Shown: in pieces, positions 33,540 to 45,745 of the stretch
Layout of the letters: each line of letters opens with the position of its first letter
Numbering within the stretch: position 1 is the stretch's first letter
Origin: Caecitellus pseudoparvulus
Taxonomy: Eukaryota > Bigyra: Bicosoecida
DNA: 64,000 bases
Direction of reading: 5' to 3'
Assembly: GCA_965644315.1 (NCBI GenBank)
Contig: CBFFRQ010000079.1
Span: 124,001-188,000, forward strand
Notes under the pieces: model-generated
The model's database searches: none
What the model was told of the DNA's origin: nothing
What the model saw: the letters and a program-made list of their open reading frames with translations, nothing else
Program-made: the position numbers and the translations under genes

Positions 33540-36500
33540 ATGGAAGGAAGAACCATGCTTCAGCATGCCAAAAGACGGATATCTGCTCTGAGGACGCTTG
33601 AAAGACTCCCGGCTCGCTTTTACGCATGCTTGTGCTTTGTGCTCTGTTGTCTGGCAGGGGCGCAGGGGGCGTGTCCTGGCATGTGCAGCGGGCACGGTAC
33701 CTGCGGCATCGGGAGCAAGTGCGCTTGCTTCCCTGGTTTTTCGGGGCCAAACTGTGCATTCCGTAGGTGATGTGTCAGATGCTTGCCTGGGCGCTCCTTG
33801 TTGGCACCTGCTTCAGCGTGCCACTTGCTCAGGCACGTGCCGTTTCGGGCACGCGTGGTTTGACAAACCAGCGCCGGACGGTTCGGCACATCGCAATGGG
33901 ACATGGTCGGAGTGCTCTCGGGCGGGCACATGCAATCGAATGACGGGGCAGTGTGTCTGTTCTCCAGGTTTTTCTGGGGATGCTTGCCAGCGTAGTGAGT
34001 TTGAGGTGCTTTGCAGCGGAAGTTGGAATTGCTGCGTTTCACTACCGTTTCCTTCGCCTCCTCCATGCCCCGTTCTCAGCGGCTTGCCCAAGAGGATGCA
34101 GTGGACGGGGAGTGTGCCAGCCACTGGAGGTAGTTGGGTATGAGCAAGGTGCTGCCGTCTACGACAGTGCTGATCTCAGTGGACTGAGCGTTGGGTACTG
34201 GTACTCAGATTGGGATTCTGGCAGGAGCCATGTTTGCGCTTGTGACAGAGGCATGCATGGGCCCGATTGCTCACTTCATGCGTGTCCGCGGGCAAGAGAC
34301 CCGTTGCAGAGAGGATTTCAAGAAAGGACCCTATCGCTACTCGCTGGCACTGCCGCCTATGACTTGGCAACGGAGCGGCTTGCAACACATGCCACGGTGG
34401 GACTGAAGTTCCATGGGGAAGTCGCCCAGTGGGCTCATGATGCCTCAAGTGCCGATGTGAAGGCTTCACTCGAAAATCTTGTCGCCATCAAGGCTGCACG
34501 AGTGAGGCGTGACACGATCGCGTCCTGTCGATTTTCCCCTGCGGGGTCCGGGACCTGCCTGAGCTGGACGTTCGCGCTTCAGTTTGCACCACTTGCAGAC
34601 AGCTCATTCTTCCGTACTGAAGGGAATCCGCCCAAGGAAGCATTCACTTGTGACCGAAGTGGGCTACACGGGGGGCTGTCCATTACCTCTGTGGCCTCTC
34701 ATGCCCTGCCAACTGGCTTTCTGCGTGTTGCCATGCACGCGTCCACGGCGGACCAGCTGTCCGTGGTGTTTTCAACTGCAGCCGACTTTGCGACGTCAAC
34801 GAGCCTGCAAGTGGAGGAAACAGGAGCAGGGAGCCCTGCTTTCACCTTCACATTGACGGGTGCTGGGCAGCGCATCACTGTGCTGTCCAGCACTTCAGCT
34901 CCCATGCTTGAGTTGACTTTCCAGTACGGGCCTGGAGTCTATTCGACGGGTGAGAGTTGGGTGCTGAATGTGAAAACCGGCATGATTGCGGAACAGGTAC
35001 TCCCAGAGCAAAGCGGGTGCGCTGTTGACGACGCTCAGCGAGAGGTGTCTGTGTACGACGGTGTGGACGCGGTGCCCCATACCGGCGCGGTCACGACCCG
35101 CTACACTGTGGAAGTTGCGGCGCAAGATGATGCCGCTGTCTGGAGTGCTGAGGGGCAACAAGACAAAACTGAGGTCGTCATGTCAACTGATTACACGGCA
35201 CTGGGCTCAAATGAGGCAAGGATTACGTTTTCTGACACAAAGCACCACACAGTCGGAGCTGCGTGGGAGCTCACAGCATACGCTCCTGCGGTACGGCCAG
35301 TTAGCAACTTCAGTGAGGGGCTCCTGCAAGTGTACGGAGACGCACTTTCAAGTGAAGGGCTTTTCTTTGCAAAGATATCGACTGCTGGCATGTTTCAGAC
35401 GAATGAGGTGACCTTCTGGTGCGCGGATGGCATGGTGGTGGACATGCACGCCACTTGCGAGACGACCTACGCTGGTGCCGTTGCGAGCGCTGCCTTCCAC
35501 ACAAAACCAATGCTGGTAGGTGGCCGTCATCGAGTCGAGTTTGACACTAACACAGCGGGGAGCAAAATTACGGTTTTCTGGAGCAACTCGACTGGATTCT
35601 CTTTGGCCCAGGAATGGGCTTTCCACACTGATGTCGCGGGAGGAGCCCAAGCCATTCCTCGACCAACGTCAGCACTTCAAGTGCAAGTCAAAGAATTTTG
35701 GGAAGCCGGAGAGTGGTTTGTGACGATTGACGGGGCCGCTGATAACGCGCCGGCAACCTTCAGCGCCATGCGGTACAACGACGCGTACCCACCCACCGAA
35801 GCCCGGGCCATCCCCATCAGGCCCTACTGGGCAGGGAATCACCCAGACACATCAGGGCCACATCGAGGTCACGGTATTCACGGGCTAGTGCTGCGGTTTC
35901 ACACCAGCGGCTGCGACCCGTACCTGACGCCAGGTACTGATTCCGACCATTGCTCCACACCCAACCCGTTCCGCATCGGGCAGCGATGGGTCGTAAACAT
36001 TACGACTGCAGGCTACGCAGAAGTTCGGCAGCACCCTAATCGCATTCTTCTTGATTCCTACCATGATGATTTGATCAGTGCAGCGTATCACAGCACATCC
36101 TCCGTGTTGCGGGTGGAGTACACCGGCGGCAGCCTGGCGGCTGATGCAACAAAGCAATCTCGTGTTCCTTACTTTCAGCGAAGGTTCCATGTCAAGATTG
36201 TCTCTGCTGGAGACTACGCGACGCTCGCCCCCGCGACGTTTCAAGTCTTCCTGGACGACGGCTCTGGAGGACAAAGTGCAGCCGGGCCAGCCGTTGCCAT
36301 CGACGCGGTCAACGGCAATGTTGTGGGTGGCCAGAGTAACATCAGGCTGTGGTTTGCAGACACCTATATGTATGCGCCAGGCGAGCATTGGCAAGTGGAC
36401 TGGGAGCTTCCAAGAGCCGAGGATGGTAGCACAGCAGGTGTCACTTTCGCGATTACCAAGGCGGCTGACGTACAAACCCACAAAGTGTGTGCTGGGAGAG

Positions 36501-39500
36501 GACTTTGCAGTTCAGGAAGTGGCAGATGCACCTGTTTCTCGGGTTTCAGAGGGCCCAGCTGCGCAGAAGTGACATCGACCACTGAGGCCCAAGGCGACCA
36601 ACCTTCCTTTACTGTGAGGACTTTGGGGCGAAGCTTCACTTCCACTTCCTTGCTCGTCGACACTGACAAGTCACCGGCGCCAGACTTCAAGCTCCTGTCT
36701 GCTGTGGCTGGAGGGACCGAGCAGCTTGCCTTGTCAGGCGACGGCAAGCTCCGCGTTTCCCGACTGCAGGCATCAGAGTTGAATGCTGACAGTGCTAGAA
36801 TTGGAGCGTCAGGACTGACTGTCGTCGATGGGGGAATGCGCGTGGAACGGGGAGGCATGACAGTGGAAGACAGTGGAATATTCGTCCACTCGCGGGCCGG
36901 CTGGTCTGCCGCGCAGCTGCGATCTTCAGTGCCTGACTTCGCGAGCACCCTCCTGAAGCTGGAAACAGCCCAAGCGGCAGTAGATGCAGGCAGCACATCC
37001 AACTTTAACTTCCTGACTGCAACGAACTGGGAGACAACTGCTGTCCCCGATGTCCTTGCCAACGAACAACGGGTACTTGAGGTGCAGGGAGACGGCAGTG
37101 TGCACCTGCTGGGGCAGTCTTCAGGCTTGGAAGTGCACCATGGTGGTGCGACGATTCATGATGGGGGTGCCATTGTTCGAGGGTCCACCTCTTACGCCCT
37201 TCAAGTTCTGGCCGCCTCTCCCTTCTTTTCCGGCAACTTGCTCCTGGTCGATGCCATCCATTCCACTGCAACCATACAAGCTGCTCACCTGCTTCGTGTG
37301 CGAGACGCCACTGGTGATGTGTTCACTGTGCATGGATCTGGCAGCACTGCAGCCTGGAGAGGTCTGCAGGTGCAATCAGGTGGCATCGACGTGGTGGGAG
37401 GCGGCCTGAGGGTGCAAGCTGGAGGTGCCACAGTGGAGGCTGGGGGGTTGTACTCAGACAACATCAGGACTGACTCGCTGCAAGTGGACAGTGGCGGCAT
37501 TGTCTTTGCAGACGGCACCACAAGCAACGATGTTCTTAGCCTTCGCAGCTATGTCACAGGGTCAAGCTATCTTCAGACGCTGTTGCGCATGGAGATTCTG
37601 ACGCCTTCTCCGACCTCCAGCTACATGACTGCGTCCACGGGGTCCAGCATTCGGTTCAGAGTCGGCCCTTACGGGAACACTTACCTTGGCTACTACCATG
37701 CAGTGGACCAACACACACAGGAGTACTCTTCGTTTGAGCTGGATTCCTCAATCCCGGGCTCAGAGGTTGTGCACTGGACTGTGAACAAGGCAGACCTTCG
37801 CATTCGCACCGGCCACGCGACCACGCGAGACGAGTCAACGAACATCGTCGTTGAAACACTTCAGGCGACAGCCGGAGTGGTTAATGGAGGTCATGTGTCA
37901 ATCTTGGCTGCTGATGGCCTTGGGGCGTCAGCCCTTGGAGGGAGCATCGTTCTGAAGCCTGGCAGTGGCACGGCGCCGGGGGAAGACGACGGAGATGTAA
38001 CTCTTCAAGACGACGATGGTGCAGACGTGGCGATCGTGAGGAACTTGGACTTTCTCGTGCGTGAGCGGGTGCGGTCAATCTCCATGGGAGGGTCTATCCA
38101 CATTGAACCAACGGAGCGCGACGGGTCAAGCCCCGGACTTGGCGGAGCTCTCAGCTTGGTGAGTGGCAGGGGGGAAGGCGCAGGCTCAGCCGGAGGGCAC
38201 ATGCTTCTCAGCTCAGGATCTGGGAGTGCTGCAGGAGGAGCAGCCGGCGAAATCAGCATATTGGGAGGAGATGCGGCAGGGTCATCTGCGTTGGGCGCAG
38301 CCGGAGGCAGTGTCCGCATTCAGGCAGGCGCAGGTCAAGGAGACACCGGCCCATTCGACGGCAGCACTGGAACAAGCGGCAATGTTGCCATTGTAGCAGG
38401 CAGTGGATTGGCTCAATCAAGTGGAGGGAACATTTTCCTGTCTGCTGGAGACGGGGCTTCAGCCCCGGGTGGCAGCATTGTCCTTGCACCGGGAACGGGT
38501 GCATCGCATGGCGGCATCGACCTCATGTCATCGACGGCAACCAAAGCGTTGGAAATCCCTCCCTCTTCTGTGGAGGTGCGAATCAACTCTGTGCTGGCAA
38601 CTATCGATCCCGGCCAGAGTCTTTCGGTTGAGCCAATGGCAGCTGGGAGCGGCGTCACGGGCGGGGACCTGAACCTGCACGGCGGCGACTCCGACGATCA
38701 ACCCGCTGGGAACTTGGTGCTATCCGCCGGACACAGTAAAGGTTCTGTTAACCACGGGAGGGTGCTGATTTCTGGCGGGGGGAGCGCAGCAAGCCAGCTT
38801 GAGATGCCGGCAGCATCATCGGACGTTGAAATTCGACAGCGTCTGAGTTCTATCCAGGCAGCGGCAAACATGGTCATTTCACCAAAAGATGCAACGTCAG
38901 GGAATGGTGGAAGTCTTACTCTCCAAGCTGGAACTGATGATGGGAGCAGTGTGGGTGGCCTTCTAAGCCTCCAAGGTGGATCCAGTGCAGGGGGAACCGG
39001 TGGGGGAATAACAATGACAAGCGGGGAGGCTCCAAGCTCCGCCATGCAAATCCTGGGAGGCGATACATCGGTATCTATTCGAGGAACCATTAACACTATT
39101 GCTCCTGGAGATTCCCTGATCATCGCGCCCACAGCAGCCACAGGCTCAGCTGCAGGCGGTGCCGTCTCCATCACAGCCGGTGGCGCAGACTCCGGCGCTG
39201 CAGGCACACTCGCCCTCGCAGGTGGTGACAGCACATCTGGCGCCGATGGCGCCGTCACCATCACTGGCGGCGGTGCGGCCAATGTCGGCCTGCAGATCAA
39301 CGGTGGTGAGAGCACTGTGCGTGTGCATGACACCGTGGACACCATCACAGCAGTGGACCTGACACTGCAGAGTGGCAGTGATGAGGTCATCATCAATGAC
39401 GCCCTGCGAGTGAGCACCATCCAGACGGCGGCAGGTGACATGACCATCAACTCGGCGGGCGGCACACTGCATGTCGTGGACACGCTGGAGGTGCAGGGCA

Positions 39501-42500
39501 CCATCCAGACGACCGCCGGTGTGGACATCACCCTCGCGCCGGGCGCGGGAGGCAAGGTCATCGCGAGCAATGAGCTGGAGGTGGCGGCTGCAATCACGAC
39601 GTCGGCAGGCGACATGACCATCAACTCGGCGGGCGGCACGCTGCATGTCGTGGACACGCTGGAGGTGCAGGGCACCATCCAGACGGCCGCCGGTGTGGAC
39701 ATCACCCTCGCGCCGGGCGTGGGAGGCAAGGTCATCGCGAGCAATGAGCTGGAGGTGGCGGCTGCAATCACGACGTCGGCAGGCGACATGACCATCAACT
39801 CGGCGGGCGGCACACTGCATGTCGTGGACACGCTGGAGGTGCAGGGCACCATCCAGACGGCCGCCGGTGTGGACATGATCATCGCGCCCACAGCAGCCAC
39901 AGACCCAGCTGCAGGCGGCGCCGTCTCCATCACAGCCGGTGGCGCAGACTCCGGCGCTGCAGGCACACTCGCCCTCGCAGGTGGTGACAGCACATCTGGC
40001 GCCGATGGCGCCGTCACCATCACTGGCGGCGGTGCGGCCAATGTCGGCCTGCAGATCTCCGGCGGTGAGAGCATTGTGCGTGTGCATGACACCGTGGACA
40101 CCATCACAGCAGTGGACCTGACACTGCAGAGCGGCAGTGACGAGGTCATCATCAATGACGCCCTGCGAGTGAGCACCATCCAGACGGCGGCAGGCGACAT
40201 GACCATCAACTCGGCGGGCGGCACACTGCATGTCGTGGACACGCTGGAGGTGCAGGGCACCATCCAGACGGCCGCCGGTGTGGACATCACCCTCGCGCCG
40301 GGCGCGGGAGGCAAGGTCATCGCGAGCAATGAGCTGGAGGTGGCGGCTGCAATCACGACGTCGGCAGGCGACATGACCATCAACTCGGCGGGCGGCACGC
40401 TGCATGTCGCGGACACGCTGGAGGTGCAGGGCACCATCCAGACGGCCGCCGGTGTGGACATGGTCATCGCGCCCACAGCAGCCACAGGCTCAGCTGCAGG
40501 CGGCGCCGTGTCCATCACAGCCGGTGGCGCAGACTCCGGCGCTGCAGGCACACTCGCCCTCGCAGGTGGCGACAGCACATCTGGCACCCATGGCGCCGTC
40601 ACCATCACTGGCGGCGGTGCAGCCAATGTCGGCCTGCAGATCAACGGTGGTGAGAGCACTGTGCGTGTGCATGACATCGTGGACACCATCACAGCAGTGG
40701 ACCTGACACTGCAGAGCGGCAGTGATGAGGTCATCATCAATGACGACCTGCGAGTGAGCACCATCCAGACCGCGGCAGGCGACATGACCATCAACTCGGC
40801 GGGCGGCACGCTGCATGTCGCGGACACGCTGGAGGTGCAGGGCACCATCCAGACGGCGGCAGGCGACATGACCATCAACTCGCGCCGGGCGCGCGACGCA
40901 AGGTCATGTCGCGAGCAATGAGCTGGAGGTGCAGGGCACCATCCAGACGGCGGCAGGCGACATGACCATCAACTCGGCGGGCGGCACGCTGCATGTCGCG
41001 GACACGCTGGAGGTGGAGGGCACCATCCAGACGGCCGCCGGTGTGGACATGGTCATCGCGCCCACAGCAGCCACAGACCCAGCTGCAGGCGGCGCCGTCT
41101 CCATCACAGCCGGTGGCGCAGACTCCACCGCTGCAGGCACACTCGCCCTCGCAGGTGGTGACAGCACATCTGGCGCCGATGGCGCCGTCACCATCACTGG
41201 CGGCGGTGCGGCCAATGTCGGCCTGCAGATCTCCGGCGGTGAGAGCATTGTGCGTGTGCATGACATCGTGGACACCATCACAGCAGTGGACCTGACACTG
41301 CAGAGTGGCAGTGACGAGGTCATCATCAATGACGATCTGCGAGTGAGCACCATCCAGACGGCGGCAGGCGACATGACCATCAACTCGGCGGGCGGCACGC
41401 TGCATGTCGTGGACACGCTGGAGGTGCAGGGCACCATCCAGACGGCCGCCGGTGTGGACATCACCCTCGCGCCGGGCGCGGGAGGCAAGGTCATCGCGAG
41501 CAATGAGCTGGAGGTGGCGGCTGCAATCACGACGTCGGCAGGCGACATGACCATCAACTCGGCGGGCGGCACGCTGCATGTCGTGGACACGCTGGAGGTG
41601 CAGGGCACCATCCAGACGGCCGCCGGTGTGGACATCACCCTCGCGCCGGGCGCGGGAGGCAAGGTCATTGCGAGCAATGAGCTGGAGGTGGCGGCTGCAA
41701 TCACGACGTCGGCAGGCGACATGACCATCAACTCGGCGGGCGGCACGCTGCATGTCGTGGACACGCTGGAGGTGCAGGGCACCATCCAGACGGCCGCCGG
41801 TGTGGACATCACCCTCGCGCCGGGCGCGGGAGGCAAGGTCATCGCGAGCAATGAGCTGGAGGTGGCGGCTGCAATCACGACATCGGCAGGCGACATGACC
41901 ATCAACTCGGCGGGCGGCACGCTGCATGTCGTGGACACGCTGGAGGTGCAGGGCACCATCCAGACGGCCGCCGGTGTGGACATGATCATCGCGCCCACAG
42001 CAGCCACAGACCCAGCTGCAGGCGGTGCCGTCTCCATCACAGCCGGTGGCGCAGACTCCGGCGCTGCAGGCACACTCGCCCTCGCAGGTGGTGACAGCAC
42101 ATCTGGCGCCGATGGCGCCGTCACCATCACTGGCGGCGGTGCGGCCAATGTCGGCCTGCAGATCAACGGTGGTGAGAGCACTGTGCGTGTGCATGACACC
42201 GTGGACACCATCACAGCAGTGGACCTGACACTGCAGAGTGGCAGTGATGAGGTCATCATCAATGACGCCCTGCGAGTGAGCACCATCCAGACGGCGGCAG
42301 GCGACATGACCATCAACTCGGCGGGCGGCACGCTGCATGTCGTGGACACGCTGGAGGTGCAGGGCACCATCCAGACGGCCGCCGGTGTGGACATCACCCT
42401 CGCGCCGGGCGCGGGAGGCAAGGTCATCGCGAGCAATGAGCTGGAGGTGGCGGCTGCAATCACGACGTCGGCAGGCGACATAACCATCAACTCGGCGGGC

Positions 42501-43655
42501 GGCACACTGCATGTCGTGGACACGCTGGAGGTGCAGGGCACCATCCAGACGGCCGCCGGTGTGGACATGATCATCGCGTCCACAGCAGCCACAGGCTCAG
42601 CTGCAGGCGGTGCCGTCTCCATCACAGCCGGTGGCGCAGACTCCGGCGCTGCAGGCACACTCGCCCTCGCAGGTGGTGACAGCACATCTGGCGCCGATGG
42701 CGCCGTCACCATCACTGGCGGCGGTGCGGCCAATGTCGGCCTGCAGATCAACGGTGGTGAGAGCACTGTGCGTGTGCATGACACCGTGGACACCATCACA
42801 GCAGTGGACCTGACACTGCAGAGTGGCAGTGATGAGGTCATCATCAATGACGCCCTGCGAGTGAGCACCATCCAGACGGCGGCAGGCGACATGACCATCA
42901 ACTCGGCGGGCGGCACACTGCATGTCGTGGACACGCTGGAGGTGCAGGGCACCATCCAGACGGCCGCCGGTGTGGACATCACCCTCGCGCCGGGCGCGGG
43001 AGGCAAGGTCATCGCGAGCAATGAGCTGGAGGTGGCGGCTGCAATCACGACGTCGGCAGGCGACATGACCATCAACTCGGCGGGCGGCACGCTGCATGTC
43101 GTGGACACGCTGGAGGTGCAGGGCACCATCCAGACGGCCGCCGGTGTGGACATCACCCTCGCGCCGGGCGCGGGAGGCAAGGTCATCGCGAGCAATGAGC
43201 TGGAGGTGGCGGCTGCAATCACGACGTCGGCAGGCGACATGACCATCAACTCGGCGGGCGGCACGCTGCATGTCGATGATGATGTGTTGGTTAGTGGTAC
43301 GGTCGCCGGTAGGTCTCCTACTACCTCCAGTGTGTCTACATCTTCGACGCTAGGAGTTGCCGAGAGCGGAGGCTACTTTGGCTTCTCCCCTTCTGGAGCT
43401 ATAACTGTCACGCTGCCTACGACTCTAGCAGGGACAAAGTTTATCATTTGTTGCGAGGTGTGCACGAGCTCAGACACAGTGCAGCTGTCGCCAGTTCCTG
43501 TCGGGTTTGTGGTGTCTGGCTCTGCGGGTGCTAGTCCGACGATGAGAAGCCTGGCAACTCACCCGAAGTTCGCGGAGTCTGGCACCTGCGCGGAGATTGT
43601 GTATGATGGGACATCTTACCGCATTTTGCATGCAATAGGTCTGTTTGAAACTTGA
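33540..43655 (+). CDS. Giant secreted EGF/beta-repeat surface protein, frame broken in C-terminal array
   Basis: Exons 33540-33762, 33833-33994 and 34080 onward. A signal peptide ends near LCCLAGAQG, followed by EGF-like units: CPGMCSGHGTCGIGSKCACF, CRFGHAWFDKP...GTCNRMTGQCVC and CPRGCSGRGVC. Such CSGHG/AWFD modules are typical of large protist surface proteins. About 800 aa of repeated beta-rich domains follow (e.g. VGLKFHGEVAQWAHD), then another EGF unit (CAGRGLCSSGSGRCTC). Next come Gly-rich 'GG-V-I-x-G' beta-solenoid-like repeats and, from ~39.1 kb, a nested tandem array. A unique C-terminal region (SESGGYFGF-like, with several Cys) ends at 43655. The frame runs to a TGA at 40921 (2,408 aa), then continues from about 40929 in another frame to 43655. 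Without the break it would be about 3,320 aa. Either the array is rearranged or misassembled, or the protein is truncated. Confidence 0.8.
39117..43275 (+). repeat. Nested tandem array: 174-nt unit inside a 585-nt higher-order unit
   Basis: A short unit of 174 nt (58 codons, beginning GDMTINSAGGTLHV) occurs about 16 times. It alternates with a longer block (PTAATxxAAGGAVSITAGG to SGSDEVIINDALRVST) present six times. The long blocks begin near 39128, 39887, 40472, 41061, 41994 and 42579, giving spacings of 759, 585, 589, 933 and 585 nt. These are 585 plus 0, 1 or 2 short units, except the fourth (589), which holds the frame break. Copies are nearly identical at DNA level, so the array is young or homogenised. 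Confidence 0.95.
40880..40965 (+). other. Mosaic junction with frameshift in the tandem array
   Basis: Here the short unit's CATCAACTCGG context is joined to the CTCGCGCCGGGCGCG context of the next segment at a shared CTCG, out of frame. Local substitutions (CGCGACGCAAG for CGGGAGGCAAG) and an extra GT in GGTCATGTCGCGAGC follow. The net effect is +4 nt against the 585-nt period. It creates a TGA at 40919-40921 in the upstream frame. Confidence 0.8.
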
Positions 43656-43659
43656 AAAT

Positions 43660-45440
43660 TCATTGTGGTGCTTGCCCGTGCGACCCATCATCTCCGTGCG
43701 CCTGCTGCGCGTCAAGTGACAGCACGATCCCCGGCTCTGGGCCGCGGGCTTGCAAAGTAGCGGGCCGATGGTGGTCTTCATACCCCCCTTCAATACCTTG
43801 GCGTGGCCTCTTTGCTCCCCCGACTCGGATTCCGGGTGCTGCCAGTGGGATTTGGTGCGCCTCAAACGTGGCACGGTGAACAGAGCCACCCTGTCGAACC
43901 TTGGCAGCCTTTGCTCGCATGAGGGGGAGCCAGATGCGCTTTCTCTCATTACGGAACCAATTTGACACTTGGGTCATCGTCAGGTTTGTTTTGAATGCGA
44001 GTTCCTTCTTCTGTGCTTCCGAGGGATACGGGTCTCCCCAGTGGGGCATGTCTGCCATCCAGAACTTCAAGATGCAAACTTGGTACACTTTCAAGCGGGC
44101 AATGGTCTTCATGATCCGGGCTTTGTCTAAGTATTCTGAGGGCACATCTGGGTGGCAGGTGAATCCAGGAGGCGGGTTGAACCAAGCAGGATCGAAGGCT
44201 TGCCGACGGGAGGCGACACGCTTTGCTCGCCGGGTGCGCTTGTCCTCGGCCTGCTCTGACCCCTGAGTGTAGTCGGAGTGTGCTTCTGTTTGCACGAGCT
44301 GTGTTGGTTGTGTCCATGATTCGGCAGGCTCGACCCTCGTCGCTTGCGAGCTTTGTGAGCCTGCAGTGCCGTATGCTGCAGCAGCGGCAGCAGCAGCAGC
44401 CATGGCGGCAGCTGCGGCCGGACTAGAGTACTCGGCTGAGGGCTGGTAGGCAAGCTGGTAGGCAACCTGGCCGCCTTGCGTTGCAAAAGAAGGGATCATG
44501 GTTGGGAACATCCCGGTGCTGGTGCTAGCAGCAGTGCTTGCGTGGCCCACTTGCTCTGATTTCGACGACGGAAGGCTGCGAGTTGAGTTCGGGATAGTGC
44601 TCGTCTCCTGCGAGGAGGCACGAATTCTGGGAGCTCTTGCACGGCTTCCGGTCCTTTCATTCGTCGTGGAAGGGTATGAGTTCGCATACTGCCAGGCATA
44701 GGCGGCTGACACGGCGCTGCTGTACGCTGCCTGTTGGTAGAGCGCTTGCTGTGCCACACTTGTGTGCTGCTGGAAGTAGGAGTGGCTTGCTTGGGACATT
44801 GGCGGCTGGTACACCGCAGCAGCTTGGGTGTATCCGCTCCCACCACCAGAAGTGTACACCACAGGCTGTGTCCGACCCGTGTGCTCGGTCCAGCTGGTGT
44901 GCATGGGTGCTGACGTGCTTGCAATCGCGCACAGCGCCACGGAAGGCTGCACAGCAGAGAGTGGCATGAGCTGCCCTTCCTCTGGGTGGTTTTGATGCAT
45001 CGCCACATTCGATGCCAAGCTGCTTGCACCCGTGCCCGCCGTGTGCAGCGTTGCTCCAGAGCTCAGTTGTGCGTGGGAAACGCCAACGCTTTGCAGGTGG
45101 TCAACGGCCTCAAGCCCTCCCACCGCTACCACATTGTCGTGACTTGCAGACCGTGGAAAGGCCGTCAGAGAGTACCGTTCAGCGCCTTGTATGTAGGGCT
45201 GCATCTCGTACTCCTCTTCTGTCCGCTCAATTGGCTTCTCTGTGGCGGCATGGTGCGTGTGACTTCCGTGAAGCACTGCACCAGCAGCTTCTTCGAGGCA
45301 GGGCGCTCACCAGCCGCTTCGGCCCCATCAACGTCAGTTATCTCCGGAAGTCCACTCCAAAATTCGTCTTTGTGGCCCTTACTTGCGGCCTTCTCTTGCT
45401 TCCTGGGCGCATCATGGATTGGAGCAGCCTGCGTTGCCAT
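43660..45440 (-). CDS. TALE-class homeobox transcription factor
   Basis: Exons 45440-45311 and 45239-43660, split by a 71-nt intron with a GTGAGC donor, join in frame to 569 aa. The homeodomain lies in the C-terminal third: ILKFWMADMPHWGDPYPSEA contains the three-residue TALE loop insertion before a PYP motif, and QVSNWFRNERKRIWLP is the DNA-recognition helix with W-F-x-N-x-R. It is preceded by a basic stretch (KRTRRAKRVASRR). The N-terminal ~300 aa are low-complexity, rich in Ser, Ala, Gln and Tyr, including an alanine run, typical of activation regions. It is a nuclear regulator; TALE factors often act as heterodimers in life-cycle control in algae and plants, but that role is only inferred here. 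Its stop lies 4 nt from the stop of the opposing giant gene. Confidence 0.93.
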
Positions 45441-45745
45441 CCTGCCACTTGCGCAGGTGCGGTGCTGAAAAGGAGTCGTGACTCTGGGAACAGTGACCCT
45501 CGAGTCGATGGTTGCATTGATTCAGCGTTGTGCGGGGTGCGCTTCCAGGTTGGGCACGTCGGTGCGCCAGTTCAGGAGCCTGCAACAAATTGCTCTCTCT
45601 ACGGCACTGCAGCATTCCCGCCGGCCCGTGCAGGAGGCTTGACATAGCCGATACACTGTTAGCCGACATCGGTGCCGAGTCACGGGCCGGCTTCTGGGCT
45701 GAAACCAGCTCCGGGCCTGAGTAGTGTCCAGAACAAGCCTGATTT
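45441..45745. other. Short intergenic region upstream of the TALE gene
   Basis: 305 nt between the TALE start and the WS/DGAT stop, both on the minus strand. It should contain the TALE promoter and the WS/DGAT 3' end. No other feature is visible. Confidence 0.4.

Noticed and set aside
38698-43271. Long open frames of 419-786 aa antisense to the giant gene
   Set aside because: They arise because repeat units are multiples of three and lack stops in several frames. The antisense proteins are low-complexity copies of one another without domain features.
39117-43275. CRISPR array or viral tail-fibre origin for the repeats
   Set aside because: Units are long, in-frame coding repeats without unique spacers. 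The gene has a signal peptide, introns and EGF modules, so it is a eukaryotic surface-protein gene; nothing viral is seen.
43660-45276. TALE gene starting at 45276
   Set aside because: That codon is GTG. A spliced 5' exon from the ATG at 45440, with a GTGAGC donor and a phase-consistent acceptor, is better supported.
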